From: Haematobia irritans
Taxonomy: Eukaryota > Arthropoda > Insecta > Diptera > Muscidae
Length of the DNA: 64,000 nt
Direction: 5' to 3'
NCBI RefSeq assembly: GCF_050003625.1
Contig: NC_134400.1
Coordinates: 64,542,241 to 64,606,240, forward strand
Part shown: positions 1 through 11,707 of the stretch, piece by piece
How positions within the stretch are numbered: the stretch's first letter is position 1
Layout: each line of letters starts with the position of its first letter
Made by a program: the position numbers and the translations under genes
The notes under the pieces: generated by a model
Database searches by the model: none
What the model was told of the DNA's origin: nothing
What the model saw: only the letters and a program-made list of their open reading frames with translations

Positions 1-1250
1 TGAGCGAGATTAACAAACCAAAATGTCGTACGTGAGCGTGAGTCACGAAAATAATATCTTCGTGAGTGTGCGTGAGTAACGAATTACACTCACGAAAATA
101 TTCCTGATCACCAACAAAAAACGCGTAAGAGTTAAATTCAATTACAATTTTAGTGACACCTGAGATGTTACGAGTTTAATAACACTCTCGATTTTAATAA
201 TGCTCATGTTTTCAGACACTTTGGTAAGTTAACTTAATTATTCGGGAGTCACGGTATTTTTTGTGAGTCACGACGTTTTCGTGCGTGAGTACAAATTTTC
301 TTTTCGTGAGCGTGCGTGAGCGTGAGTCCTACCAAAAAATATCGTGCGTGAGTATGATTTTTCAGTCGTGATTCGTGCGTGAGTCGTGAGTCACGCTCAT
401 AACAACAACGTGAGTGTGCGTGAGCGAGATTAACAAACCAAAATGTCGTGCGTGAGCGTGAGTCACGAAAATAATATCTTCGTGAGTGTGCGTGAGTAAC
501 GAATTACACTCACGAAAATATTCCTGATCACCAACAAAAAACGCGTAAGAGTTAAATTCAATTACAATTTTAGTGACACCTGAGATGTTACGAGTTTAAT
601 AACACTCTCGATTTTAATAATGCTCATGTTTTCAGACACTTTGGTAAGTTAACTTAATTATTCGGGAGTCACGGTATTTTTTGTGAGTCACGACGTTTTC
701 GTGCGTGAGTACAAATTTTCTTTTCGTGAGCGTGCGTGAGTCCTACCAAAAAATATCGTGCGTGAGTATGATTTTTCAGTCGTGATTCGTGCGTGAGTCG
801 TGAGTCACGCTCATAACAACAACGTGAGTGTGCGTGAGCGAGATTAACAAACCAAAATGTCGTGCGTGAGCGTGAGTCACGAAAATAATATCTTCGTGAG
901 TGTGCGTGAGTAACGAATTACACTCACGAAAATATTCCTGATCACCAACAAAACACGCGTAAGAGTTAAATTCAATTACAATTTTAGTGACACCTGAGAT
1001 GTTACGAGTTTAATAACACTCTCGATTTTAATAATGCTCATGTTTTCAGACACTTCGGTAAGTTAACTTAATTATTCGGGAGTCACGGTATTTTTTGTGA
1101 GTCACGACGTTTTCGTGCGTGAGTACAAATTTTCTTTTCGTGAGCGTGCGTGAGCGTGAGTCCTACCAAAAAATATCGTGCGTGAGTATGATTTGTCAGT
1201 CGTGAGTGTGCGTGAGCGTGAGTAAACTATTACTCACGTGCACACCTCTA
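1..1250. repeat. Tandem repeat, three ~414-420 bp units rich in GTGAGTCACG
   Basis: Three consecutive near-identical units start at 1, 421 and 835. Unit 2 is 6 bp shorter (414 against 420) through loss of one CGTGAG step near 735. Each unit mixes short GTGCGTGAG/GTGAGTCACG steps with a ~170-bp unique AT-rich core. The array begins at or before the window edge. It ends in a hairpin at 1218-1237 (arms GTGAGTAA and TTACTCAC) followed by GTGCACACCTCTA, whose reverse complement resembles hAT-type termini. It abuts copia gag sequence. It may be satellite DNA or an expanded TE terminus; neither is proven. Confidence 0.85.
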
Positions 1251-1639
1251 CTTGGAAGCTACAAATGAGGGCTACATTGTTTAAAACCGACTTATGGTCA
1301 TATGTGGATGGCACAACAATATGTCCAAATGGTGATGCCGCAGCGAAATGAATAACGATGGACCAGAAACCTTGTGTAGATTTATTGTTATCAATTGCGC
1401 CTTCAAAATTGGGTTTAATTTCCGAATATTCAACATCGCGAGACAGTTGGCTAAAGTTGGAAGCAATCTAAGGGTCCTGCAAGGAAACCAACGTTGTTGA
1501 AAAGAGTTGCGTTGGCTCGAATGAAAGAGAATGCAGGTGCTCGTGACCATATCAATGATTTCTTTGACGCAGTAAGTAAACTGAAGGAAATAAATGTGAC
1601 TATCGGGGACGACCTGCTGCAATTTTTCTGTTATACACC
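1251..1639 (+). pseudogene. Ty1/copia gag N-terminal part (broken)
   Basis: Forward translation gives WKLQMRATLF, LWSYVDGT, then after an in-frame TGA MDQK, SIAPSKL and SRDSWLKLE. This is the order seen in the UBN2-type gag of insect copia elements. Several stops and frame changes occur (for example after DAAAK and after LKLE), and the reading then continues as MKENAGARDHINDFFDAV and KLKEINVTIGDDLLQF. It encoded the nucleocapsid precursor of an LTR retrotransposon and is now inactive. It is interrupted at 1640 by a hAT element and resumes at 2590. Family assignment rests on motif recognition, not on a search. Confidence 0.75.
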
Positions 1640-2581
1640 TAGGGATGCCAGAGTTTGAAGAGACAAAAAGAGCACATTCAGTTAATAAAAAGAGCACATA
1701 CGAAAAAAAGAGCACACTTTTTAAAATAAAGTAAAAACATTTAATTCCATAATAATTCATTTAAACATAGAAAAGGTTCATAGCATATACATAAAATAAA
1801 CCACTTTCAACTCAAGCCAATTTTCTTACAATACTTTGTAAGTCATTCTTTGTTGTTTTTGTTAAAAAATTTTATTGAAAGAATTTTGTTTACATTTAGA
1901 ACAGTGTACAATGTGAAGAAGCAACATCGGCGTGCTCTTCTTCGACTCTGATATATAGGTCAGGTTAGGTTAGGTGGCAGCCCGATGTATCAGGCTCACT
2001 TAGACTATTACGTCCATTGTGATACCACATTGGTGAACTTCTCTCTTATCACTGAGTGCTGCCCGATTCCATGTTAAGCTTAATGACAAGGGACCTCCTT
2101 TTTATAGCCGAGCCCAAACAGCGTTCCACATTGCAGTGAAACCACTTAGAGAAGCTTTGAAACCCTCAGAAATGTCACCAGCATTACTGAGGTGGGATAA
2201 TCCACCGCTGAAAAACTTTTTGGTGTTCGGTCGAAGCAGGAATCGAACCCACGACCTTGTGTATGCAAGGCGGGCATGCTAACCATTGCACCACGGTGGC
2301 TCCCTCTCTGACTCTGATATATAAAGTAAAACACTATTTAATTAGAAAATAACGGCGTAGGAAAATCTCGTAGTGTGACATTTACATATGTTCAGTTTAC
2401 TTTTACCATTTATTGAATCGCGTTGGAGTAATATTTGTTGTGATGCAACAAAGAGCACAAAAAGAGTACTTATCTAAAAATAGAGCACTTTTGTGTGCTC
2501 TTTTGGCCTATCTTGTTTTAAGAGCACATTTTGTAAAAAAGAGCACATGTGCTTTTTAAAAGAGCACGTCTGGCAACCCTA
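1640..2581. mobile_element. Non-autonomous hAT-like element (MITE) inside copia
   Basis: The ends are TAGGGATGCCAGA and TCTGGCAACCCTA, 13-bp imperfect inverted repeats. They are flanked by tatacacc (1632-1639) and tatacaac (2582-2589), an 8-bp duplication with one mismatch, as expected for hAT transposition. Removing it rejoins copia gag. The interior has many AAAAGAGCACA steps near both ends and no transposase. It carries a SINE at 1958-2309, so the SINE arrived later. Confidence 0.8.
1958..2309 (-). mobile_element. tRNA-derived SINE (copy 1)
   Basis: On the minus strand the element starts near GAGCCACCGTGGTGCAATGG, with an A-box-like TGGTGCAATGGTTAGC and a B box GGTTCGATTCC (complement at 2239-2249). 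This is the internal RNA polymerase III promoter of a tRNA-like head. A ~250-bp body follows, ending in GGGCTGCCACCTAACCTAACC. A perfect 14-bp duplication, gactctgatatata, flanks it at 1944-1957 and 2310-2323. It is a retroposed SINE, not a functional tRNA gene. Its 3' tail matches the LINE tail at 54953-55041. Confidence 0.9.
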
Positions 2582-2589
2582 TATACAAC

Positions 2590-3336
2590 TTGCCAGATTC
2601 TTTTGAGACATTTCGATGCGCTTTCGAATCCAGGGATGAATTGCCGACCCCAGACGTATTAAGAGTCAAAAAGAGCGAAATACCAAATATTTCACTGAAA
2701 AAATAGGAAGCTAAAAGAAGGAAATGTAGACTCTATCTAGAAGATGCAGGGATGCTTTAAGTGTGGAAAAACAGGACATTTTGCGACAAAATTGTCGATC
2801 GAAAGAAAATGCTAATATGGCTGATGAAGTTGAAAAGCGATTTGAAAATTCGTTGTTTAACACCACTGAAATATCTTTAAGTTGTTTGGACAGATTCAAC
2901 GATTGGTGTCTAGATAGCGGATGCACTTCCCACATGACGGCTAATAAAGAAGGATTTCTTCAAATGAGGGCTATCTATAAAAATTTATGTCTTGCGAATG
3001 GAGACTTGAGTATGATTACAGGTATGGGTGACGTGAGAATTAAAGTGATCGAAAATGGGCAAGAGCAAAGCTTTGTGGTAAGAGATGCTATGTATGTCAA
3101 GGACTTGAACACAAATTTGTTGTTCATATCCAAACTAACTGATAAAGGGTACAAAGTAAAATTTAATAAAAATGAAGCTCACATCATGAATGGAAATAAC
3201 GTTTTATGTAAAGCAGTCCGCAGCAACAAAATCAAGATGTTTCAAATATAGCAACGGAAAATTATAATGACGTGGACATATGGCATCAGCGTTTAGGCCA
3301 CTTGAATGAGCGTGATATTCAAATTCTTGCTGAAGG
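2590..3336 (+). pseudogene. Ty1/copia gag-protease fragment (copy 1)
   Basis: The fragment holds a CCHC zinc-knuckle start CFKCGKTGHFA (about 2757-2790), a frameshift inside the knuckle, then an open stretch to 3251. That stretch contains the copia aspartic protease motif WCLDSGCTSHMT (catalytic D in DSG), LCLANGD and FVVRDAMYV. A further frame change leads to DIWHQRLGHLNERDIQILAE, the pre-integrase HxxxH-type region. It ends where family A element copy 1 begins at 3339. No integrase or reverse transcriptase follows. Inactive remnant. Confidence 0.8.
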
Positions 3337-3338
3337 TA

Positions 3339-5590
3339 CACACATTTTTTTTTATTTCAATCACGAAAATCGCCGGTTCAATAATTTTTTTAATTGAAAT
3401 GTCTTCAATCACGAAAATGATAGTATCAATCACCCATTTTGATTGAAAACCAATACGATTTTCAATTAAAATTTTATTGACTTTTGTCACGGAATCAATT
3501 AATTGTGTGATTGAATCAATTAAAAACGTGATTGATTTTTAACATAAAACTCAATCACAGTTTTAATTGAATCAATTGAAATTTTAATTAATTTCGTGAC
3601 AAAAATTATTCAACTATTTGATTCATTCAATTAAATAATTAATTGAAATTGGCTATAAATTTCAATCAAAAAATGTATATATTGCGACGCCAAAATCGTA
3701 TTTAGTTTTATTTGATATAAGAGAAAATATGTGTTTCTTTATTTTTATTTTATTTGCAAAATATTTTTTAAATAAATTTACAAAATATAGTTTAAAGGTG
3801 CCTAATAACTAGATTATATGCACCTGTCGGTGTTTAAGCATATACTGTTTGTTACAAAAGAAAACTAAACTATTCAGTTGTCGTAAATAAGAAGAAAGCG
3901 AAAAAAGAATAGGTAATAAAACATATTTAATATATTATTATTTTTTGAATTATGCAATAGACAAATAAATTTGGTTCTTGTCATTTGTGTTCTGTTCTAA
4001 CATAACTTACACATACAATTACTATCAATAAGAACTATAGGGTGAAAAAATAAACTATATAAATCATTATCTTCCTTATAATAATAACCATGTCAGCATG
4101 TTCCTTCTAATATGTAGATGCGCCTAGATTTCCAATAAATCAGCAGCCTGTAAGCTAAATTAGTTTTTCTGAAAGTAAACAGAATAATTCGAATTTAATT
4201 TTGTTCAATTAAAACTTGATTTTGTTAAACATTACCTGCATAGAATATCAAGTTCAATTCTTAGTTCCAGATTGCAGATTTATAATCTTCTTTTGCAGTT
4301 GTAGTCTTTTAGCATAAAAAGGTGTATTAAGGAGCTCGGTAATTTAATTTTAGTAACAATTCCTTTCCAAAATTTCCACACATTGAAATCGTCTATTAAA
4401 ATTTGAACCAATCAAAGATAAAAATAATGGGAAAGCAATGTAACATTTGGTATTATATTGATGATACTTTGCAAATTCTGCAAAAATACAAATGGAAAAT
4501 ACCTATTTTTATTATTTTCGGATATTTTTCATATTTTAAAAACCAAAAGAAAAAACTTTTTTACCATTACATAATTCAGCTATTTTTATTATTTTCGGAT
4601 ATTTTTCATATTTTAAAATCCAAAAGAAAAAACTTTTTTACCATTACATAATTCAGCTCATTAGTTTATATATCAGATATACTGCTCTCTACTTGGGTTC
4701 AAACTGAAAAAGGCAGGTAAAACAAAAATGGAATTTAATGCCAACGCTACTTCGCAACTTCAAGGTGAATCTTCCAACAAACTCATACCGCTCTTGGTTT
4801 TAAGAAAACTAGGAGTGAAAAAAATTATAATTTTAAAAGATCAATACTGCACACACTTTTTGATTGCAAACATATTCTTATATATTTGATAAAAGGATGG
4901 AGTTGAAGTGATTGATTGGTCAATTTCACGAAATAAAATTGGTCACTAAAAGAAATGAATAAAAACTATATTATTTTAGTCCGTTTAATGTAAACAGGCT
5001 TCAATGGAAAACGGTATTCACATTTCACAATTTCTTACCTTTAATAAACGTAGATTGTTTTCCATTTTTACAATACCACAAAAAACAAACACAGGCAATT
5101 TCATATGCGTTCTCTCATATATTTTTTTCAAACCTTTACCACGTGGCCATTTGTTGTTGCACACTTTATTTATTTCAACCCTTTGTTATGATTTGTTGTT
5201 GCGTTTAAAATATTTATGCATACATTTTGAATGCAGCAGACAGAATTTCGCCAATCGTTTTTTTAAATTTACGCGAAAAACAAAAACCCAACCTTCGTTA
5301 CGAGTTACTTCCACAAACTGATCTCTCCATCATTGAATTGTTGAATAAATACCCATTCTATTGTTCTCTTTTATTCTATTGCTCAAAATTATTCAATTTC
5401 AATCACAAAGGTGATTGGAAACGGAAAAATTTTCAATCACGTTTATAATTGAAAATTATTTCCGAATTGATTAACAAATTTATTGAATCAATTAATATTT
5501 TAATTGGAAACGTAACAAATGTCAATCATTTTTTTAATTGGTTTTTATTCGGATTTGATTAAATAATTAATTGAATCAATTAACATATTA
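3339..5590 (+). mobile_element. Family A element, copy 1 (TA-flanked, ~2.2 kb, 3' truncated)
   Basis: It starts CACACATTTTTTTT after a TA (3337-3338). Both subterminal zones are packed with TTCAATTAAA/AATTGATT steps. The middle (about 3680-5330) is AT-rich with no recognisable domain; a 53-codon open frame at 4728 (MEFNANATSQLQGESS) is not preserved in all copies. The 3' end seen in copy 4 is missing because a minisatellite-bearing gypsy LTR end follows. The terminal form (C-start, TA target) suggests a Tc1/mariner-like non-autonomous element. The family name here is provisional. Confidence 0.7.
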
Positions 5591-6650
5591 AGCAAGCGAA
5601 TGAGGAAGCAAGCTAATTGCCGAAACAATTAGTGCGGAAGCATGCATACAATTAGTGCGGAAGAAGCAATCAGTGGGGAAGTAAGCTAATTGCCGAAACA
5701 ATTAGTGCGGAAGCAAGCTAAAAGCCGAAGCAATTAGTGCGGAAGCAAGCGAATGCGAAAGCAAGCTAATTGCCGAAACAATTTGTGCGGAAGCAAGCTA
5801 AAAGCCGAAGCAATTAGTGCGGAAACAAGCTAATTGCCGAAACAATTAGTGCGGAAGCAATCTAATGCCTATGTTCCTAAATCCACTTCCAGGTGAATGT
5901 GAATCAATTCCACGTTTTTCGTATCCTACAATCCACTTTCACCGGAATTTTCGTGAAATCAATTCACTTGCAAAAGTCTTGGTGAAAGTTAAATTATGTC
6001 CAAGATGGGTGTATTTCCGGTTAAAAAAGTACTCGCGTAAAAAATTTTAAATGTTTTATATTTAAAACTGCGTCATTTTTAATTTAAAAAATAATAAATT
6101 ATAATAAGTCTATTGATTCCACTTATTTTGATTTCCGCCTTAGTGAATTTTTGGGTGATTTGTGCAACCCAGCTGGTTACAGAAAAGTTAAAAAAAGAAC
6201 GTGGAATAAAGAACACCAAATTTTCATGTTCGTGAATTTGACGTGAATAGTGGAAGTGGAATTGAAGTGGATATCGGAACATGGGTGTAAAAGCCGAAGC
6301 AATTAGTGCGGAAGCAAGCGAATGCGGAGGCAAGCTAACTGCCGAAACAATTAGTGCGGAAGCAAGCTAAAAGCCGAAGCAATTAGTGCGGATGCAAGCG
6401 AATGCGGAAGCAAGCTAATTGCCGAAACAATTAGTGCGGAAGCAAGCTAAAAACCGAAGCAATTAGTGCGGAAGCAAGCGAATGCTGAAGCAAGCTAATT
6501 GCCGAAACAATTAGTGTGGAAGCAAGCTAAAAGCCGAAGCAATTAGTGCGGAAGCAAGAGAATGTGGAAGCAAGCTAATTGCCAAAACAATTAGTGCGGA
6601 AGCAAGCTAAAAGCCGAAGCAATTAGTGCGGAAGCAAGCGAATGCGTAAG
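5591..6650. repeat. Minisatellite, 80-bp higher-order repeat of 16+32+32 bp, inside a gypsy LTR end (copy 1)
   Basis: The units are AGCAAGCGAATGCGGA (16 bp) and two 32-bp units that differ in the middle (CTAATTGCCGAAAC versus CTAAAAGCCGAAGC) and share AATTAGTGCGGA. They alternate in a roughly regular order, with an embedded MITE at 5862-6292. The same units occur only about twice in the LTR at 29836 and 30437, so the array here is an expansion of LTR sequence. Confidence 0.85.
5862..6292. mobile_element. Short TIR element (MITE) in minisatellite, copy 1
   Basis: About 430 bp. It starts near ATGCCTATGTTCC..CCACTTCC and ends CACTTC-complement..GGAACATGGGTGT, imperfect terminal inverted repeats built on CCATGTTCC and CCACTTC. 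It interrupts the minisatellite. The same insertion sits at 10366-10794 in the second duplicated unit. Coding frames inside (61 and 84 codons) are not conserved and look like noise. Confidence 0.65.
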
Positions 6651-7033
6651 GGGGTTTACCCCTTTTGATTAGACGGATCTAAGCCAATTGACTTGTCCGT
6701 CTATTGGAATTCTCCCTACTCACTAAAAAGGCTGCCCATACAAGTGGGGCTCACAATGATGAGAATGAGAATTGTCTCCATAGCGACCAAAAAAATAATA
6801 ACAAAATATTGTCGTCAGAAGTCATGTTACCATGTAACTGGCATCACTCGGTAGTGAAAACATAATCGGCATTGAGTGATAATGGGCTATAGTGGTAGGC
6901 ACAGTGGCTCACAGCAAGTATATGTAGAGGTGTAAAACGATTATAAGTAATGGTACGAAAAATACGTATTTTTTAATATCATGTGGTAGTGGGAAATAGT
7001 ATGTACGGGCGAAATATATTTCAAACCGTTACA
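6640..7033 (-). mobile_element. Ty3/gypsy 3' LTR part (copy 1, minus strand)
   Basis: On the minus strand the LTR begins TGTAACGGTTTG at 7033, right after a polypurine tract GAAAGGGGGA, so this is a 3' LTR. The sequence TAGACGGATCTAAGCC..GGGGCTCACAATGATG is shared with 11985-12369 and with the LTR of the gypsy element at 29885-30862. The far end of the LTR is replaced by the expanded minisatellite. Confidence 0.75.
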
Positions 7034-7278
7034 TCCCCCTTTCTTCGCGAAAGAAAGCGTAAGCTTTCTTTCCAAAAATAAAGATTTTGTTGATGGTCGA
7101 ATTTTGGTCTTAAGGACCCGCACTACCTTCGGAAGGTATATTTACCCTTATATAAAATAAGGGCTCGGCCGTTTTATCATGAGTTCATTTATTAGTTATT
7201 TTTGCTATTGTATTTCATTTACATATGTGTACATATTCATAAAAATTAGAAAAGCAATGTCGTTCTTATCTGTATATA
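7034..7278 (-). mobile_element. Gypsy internal 3' region next to the LTR (copy 1)
   Basis: Minus-strand sequence just upstream of the polypurine tract. A short frame (VLKTKIRPSTKSLFLERK) runs into the tract and could be the last codons of pol; no domain can be named. The same stretch recurs at 12370-12614. Confidence 0.5.
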
Positions 7279-7370
7279 CCCAGCAAAAAAAGTGTCACCA
7301 AAAAAGTTATTTATTTATTCATTCAGATATGGTAAGCCAGCTTGAAAATATAAATTCATTAGTACAATAA
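7279..7370. mobile_element. Left end of CCCAGC-type MITE, cut at duplication joint
   Basis: Starts CCCAGCAAAAAAAGTGTC after TA (7277-7278), identical in type to the MITE at 12615. It is cut after AGTACAATAA, where the second duplicated unit begins with copia sequence. Confidence 0.7.
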
Positions 7371-7934
7371 GGACATTTTGCGACAAAATTGTCGATCGAA
7401 AGAAAATGCTAATATGGCAGATGAAGATGAAAAGCGATTCGAAAATCGTTGTTTAACACCACTGAAATATCTTTAAGTTGTTTGGACAGATTCAACGATT
7501 GGTGTCTAGATAGCGGGTGCACTTCCCACATGACGGCTAATAAAGAAGGATTTCTTCAAATGAGGGCTATCTATAAAAATGTATGTCTTGCGAATGGAGA
7601 TTTGAGTATGATTACAGGTATGGGTGACGTGAGAATTAAAGTGATCGAAAATGGGCAAGAGCAAAGCTTTGTGGTAAGAGATGCTATGTATGTCAAGGAC
7701 TTGAAGACAAATTTGTTGTTCATATCCAAACTAACTGATAAAGTGTACAAAGTAAAATTTAATAAAAATGAAGCTCACATCATGAATGGAAATAACGTTT
7801 TATGTAAAGCAGTCCGCAGCAACAAAATCAAGATGTTTCAAATATAGCAACGGAAAATTATAATGACGTGGACATATGGCATCAGCGTTTAGGCCACTTG
7901 AATGAGCGTGATATTCAAATTCTTGCTGAAGGTA
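7371..7934 (+). pseudogene. Ty1/copia gag-protease fragment (copy 2)
   Basis: Second copy of the copia fragment, starting abruptly at GGACATTTTGCG. It keeps WCLDSGCTSHMT, LANGDLSMIT and the HQRLGHLNERD pre-integrase stretch. It differs from copy 1 by few substitutions (for example NL to NV in the IYKN stretch, N to K before TNLLF, and a 1-bp loss near 7445). Inactive, and created by the tandem duplication rather than by a separate insertion. Confidence 0.8.
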
Positions 7935-10101
7935 CACACATTTTTTTTTATTTCAATCACGAAAATCGCCGGTTCAATAATTTTTTTAATTGAAATGTCT
8001 TCAATCACGAAAATGATAGTATCAATCACCCATTTTGATTGAAAACCAATACGATTTTCAATTAAAATTTTATTGACTTTTGTCACGGAATCAATTAATT
8101 GTATGATTGAATCAATTAAAAACGTGATTGATTTTTAACATAAAACTCAATCACAGTTTTAATTGAATCAATTAACATTTTAATTAATTTCGCGACAAAA
8201 ATTATTCAACTATTTGCTTCATTCAATTAAATAATTAATTGAAATTGGCTATAAATTTCAATCAAAAAATGTATATATTGCGACGCCAAAATCGTATTTA
8301 GTTTTATTTGATATAAGAAAAAATATGTGTTTCTTTATTTTTATTTTATTTGCAAAATATTTTTTAAATAAATTTACAAAATATAGTTTAAAGGTGCCTA
8401 ATAACTAGATTATATGCACCTGTCGGTGTTTAAGCATATACTGTTTGTTACAAAAGAAAACTAAACTAGTCAGTTGTCGTAAATAAGAAGAAAGCGAAAA
8501 AAGAATAGGTAATAAAACATATTTAATATATTATTATTTTTTGAATTATGCAATAGACAAATAAATTTGGTTCTTGTCATTTGTGTTCTGTTCTAACATA
8601 ACTTACACATACAATTACTATCAATAACAACTATAGGGTGGAAAAATAAAAATATATATATCATTATCTTCCTTATAATAATAACCATGTCAGCATGTTC
8701 CTTCTAATTTGTAGATGCGCCTAGATTTCCAATAAATCAGCAGCCTGTAAGCTAAATTAGTTTTTCTGAAAGTAAACAGAATAATTCGAATTTAATTTTG
8801 TTCAATTAAAACTTGATTTTGTTAAACATTACCTGCATAGAATATCAAGTTCAATTCTTAGTTCCAGATTTCAGATTTATAATCTTCTTTTGCAGTTGTA
8901 GTCTTTTAGCATAAAAAGGTGTATTAAGGAGCTCGGTAATTTAATTTTAGCAACAATTCCTTTCCAAAATTTCCACACATTGAAATCGTCTATTAAAATT
9001 TGAACCAATCAAAGATAAAAATAATGGGAAAGCAATGTAACATTTGGTATTATATTGATGATACTTTGCAAATTCTGCAAAAATATAAATGGAAAATACA
9101 TATTTTTATTATTTTCGAATATTTTTCATATTTTAAAATCCAAAAGAAAAAACTTTTTTACCATTACATAATTCAGCTCATTAGTTTATATATCAGATAT
9201 ACTGCTCTCTACTTGGGTTCAAACTGAAAAAGGCAGGTAAAACAAAAATGCAATTTAATGCCAACGCTACTTCGCAACTTCAAGGTGAATCTTCCAACAA
9301 ACTCATACCGCACTTGGCTTTAAGAAAACTAGGAGTGAAAAAATTTATAATTTTAAAAGATCAATACTGCACACACTTTTTGATTGCAAACATATTCTTA
9401 TACATTTGATAAAAGGATGGAGTTGAAGTGATTGATTGGTCAATTTCACGAAATAAAATTGGTCACTAAAAGAAATGAATAAAAAATATATTATTTTAGT
9501 CCGTTTAATGTAAACAGGCTTCAATGGAAAACGGTATTCACATTTCACAATTTCTTACCTTTAATAAACGTAGATTGTTTTCCATTTTTACAAAAACAAA
9601 CACAGGCAATTTCATATGCGTTCTCTCATATATTTTTTTCAAACCTTTACCACGTGGCCATTTGTTGTTGCACACTTTATTTATTTCAACCCTTTGCTAT
9701 GATTTGTTGTTGCGTTTAAAATATTTATGCATACATTTTAAATGCAGCAGACAGAATTTCGCCAATCATTTTTTTCAATTTACGCGAAAAACAAAAACCC
9801 AACCTTCGTTACGAGTTACTTCCACAAACTGATCTCTCCATCATTGAATTGTTGAATAAATGCCCATTCTCTTGTTCTCTTTTATTCTATTGCTGAAAAT
9901 TATTCAATTTCAATCACAAAGGTGATTGGAAACGGAAAAATTTTCAATCACGTTTGTAATTGAAAATTATTTCCGAATTGATTAACAAATTTATTGAATC
10001 AATTAATATTTTAATTGGAAACGTAACAAATGTCAATCATTTTTTTAATTGGTTTTTATTCGGATTTGATTAAATAATTAATTGAATCAATTAACATATT
10101 A
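7935..10101 (+). mobile_element. Family A element, copy 2 (3' truncated)
   Basis: Same start (CACACATTTTTTTT after TA at 7933-7934) and same truncation point before the minisatellite as copy 1. It lacks the 77-bp tandem step and a short ATACCAC run present in copy 1. No coding domain recognised. Confidence 0.7.
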
Positions 10102-10365
10102 AGCAAGCGAATGAGGAAGCAAGCTAATTGCCGAAACAATTAGTGCGGAAGCATGCTAAAAGCCGAAGCAATCAGTGCGGAAGTAAGCTAATTGCCGAAA
10201 CAATTAGTGCGGAAGCAAGCTAAAAGCCGAAGCAATTAGTGCGGAAGCAAGCGAATGCGAAAGCAAGCTAATTGCCGAAACAATTAGTGCGGAAGCTAGC
10301 TAAAAGCCGAAGCAATTAGTGCGGAAGCAAGCTAATTGCCGAAACAATTAGTGCGGAAGCAATCT

Positions 10366-10794
10366 AATGCCTATGTTCCTAAATCCACTTCCAGGTGAAT
10401 GTGAATCAATTCCACGTTTTTCGTATCCTACAACCCACTTTCACCGGAATTTTCGTGAAATCAATTCACTTGCAAAAGTCTTGGTGAAAGTTAAATTATG
10501 TCCAAGATGGGTGTATTTCCGGTTAAAAAAGTACTCGCGTAAAAAATTTTAAATGTTTTATATTTAAAACTTCGTCATTTTTAATTAAAAAAATAATAAA
10601 TTATAATAAGTCTATTGATTCCACTTATTTTGATTTCCGCCTTAGTGAATTTTTGGGTGATTTGTGCAACCCAGCTGGTTACAGAAAAGTTAAAAAAAGA
10701 ACGTGGAATAAAGAACACCAAATTTTCATGTTCGTGAATTTGACGTGAATAGTGGAAGTGGAATTGAAGTGGATATCGGAAAATGGGTGTAAAA
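10366..10794. mobile_element. Short TIR element (MITE) in minisatellite, copy 2
   Basis: Counterpart of 5862-6292 at the same array position, with a few substitutions. It predates the segmental duplication. Confidence 0.65.
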
Positions 10795-10865
10795 GCCGAA
10801 GCAATTAGTGCGGAAGCAAGCGAATGCGGAGGCAAGCTAACTGCCGAAACAATTAGTGCGGAAGC

Positions 10866-11707
10866 CAGTGTTGCCAGGTGATTTTTGATTCTTCCCCCCA
10901 AATCTTAAGAAAAAAACCCCTAAATTGGTCTTGACTTTTTTCAAAAACCCCCAAAAAAATTAAGAATGTTAATAAGCCAAAAAGGTGTCCCAAATTTCGT
11001 TAAAAAATCCTGCAGTGATACACTTTACAAATTAAATTTAACACAAATATATATATTGAAAGATTTTTTTTCTGAAGAACAAAATTTCTTTTGAAGTAAA
11101 TAAAAATCAGTAGATAACGTCATTATACCACTATTCACAAATTCGGGTTTATTTGTCTAAAATTTCGTTCCTGAGGAAAGTAATTTTTCTATGGGTATAA
11201 TAATAACATGTATATCAATATAAAGGGCAGACAAAATAATATAATTCAATGTATAAATCTTTCAAATCAAATTAATTAAAACAACGGCTTATAAAATATA
11301 AATAATAGAAATAAAAAGTAAACAAAAATTAAAGTTCAGTAAATATATACATTATTCGCCAAAATTGTAGGCGTGAAATTATGAGACCAATAATTTAGTG
11401 TTACAATACCATTTCTTAATTTGTTTTTAATTGTATCAAATATTAAAAATGCCCCTTCAACAGATGCGTTTAAAACAGAATGTCATTGCTTAACATACTT
11501 GCTTGTATTTAAGAACATGGGTTGACTTCCCTCATTTTTTTTTTCAAAATTCATGCCAGAATTGTCGATAATTGCTCCACTTTATAGGTTCTAAAATAAT
11601 TTTTTACCCCCAAAAATCCCCCCAAATAAATGTTACCCCTAAAAATCCCCCTAAACGTGTAAAAAACCCCTAAATTTGGGGGGAAAACCCCCAACCTGGC
11701 AACACTG
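10866..11707. mobile_element. Non-autonomous hAT element (842 bp)
   Basis: Inverted ends CAGTGTTGCCAGGT and ACCTGGCAACACTG (14 bp, perfect). A perfect 8-bp duplication gcggaagc lies at 10858-10865 and 11708-11715, made from minisatellite sequence. Runs of C/G near both ends (CCCCCCAAAT, AAATTTGGGGGG) give longer subterminal pairing. No transposase frame. Absent from unit 1, so it inserted after the segmental duplication. Confidence 0.92.

Noticed and set aside
2230..2300. tRNA gene on the minus strand
   Set aside because: A and B boxes are present but the cloverleaf acceptor does not close, and the sequence is the head of a retroposed SINE with a 14-bp TSD.
5591..6650. CRISPR-like array of 32-bp repeats
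   Set aside because: Units are contiguous variants without unique spacers, lie in a gypsy LTR and in a eukaryotic genome; it is a minisatellite.
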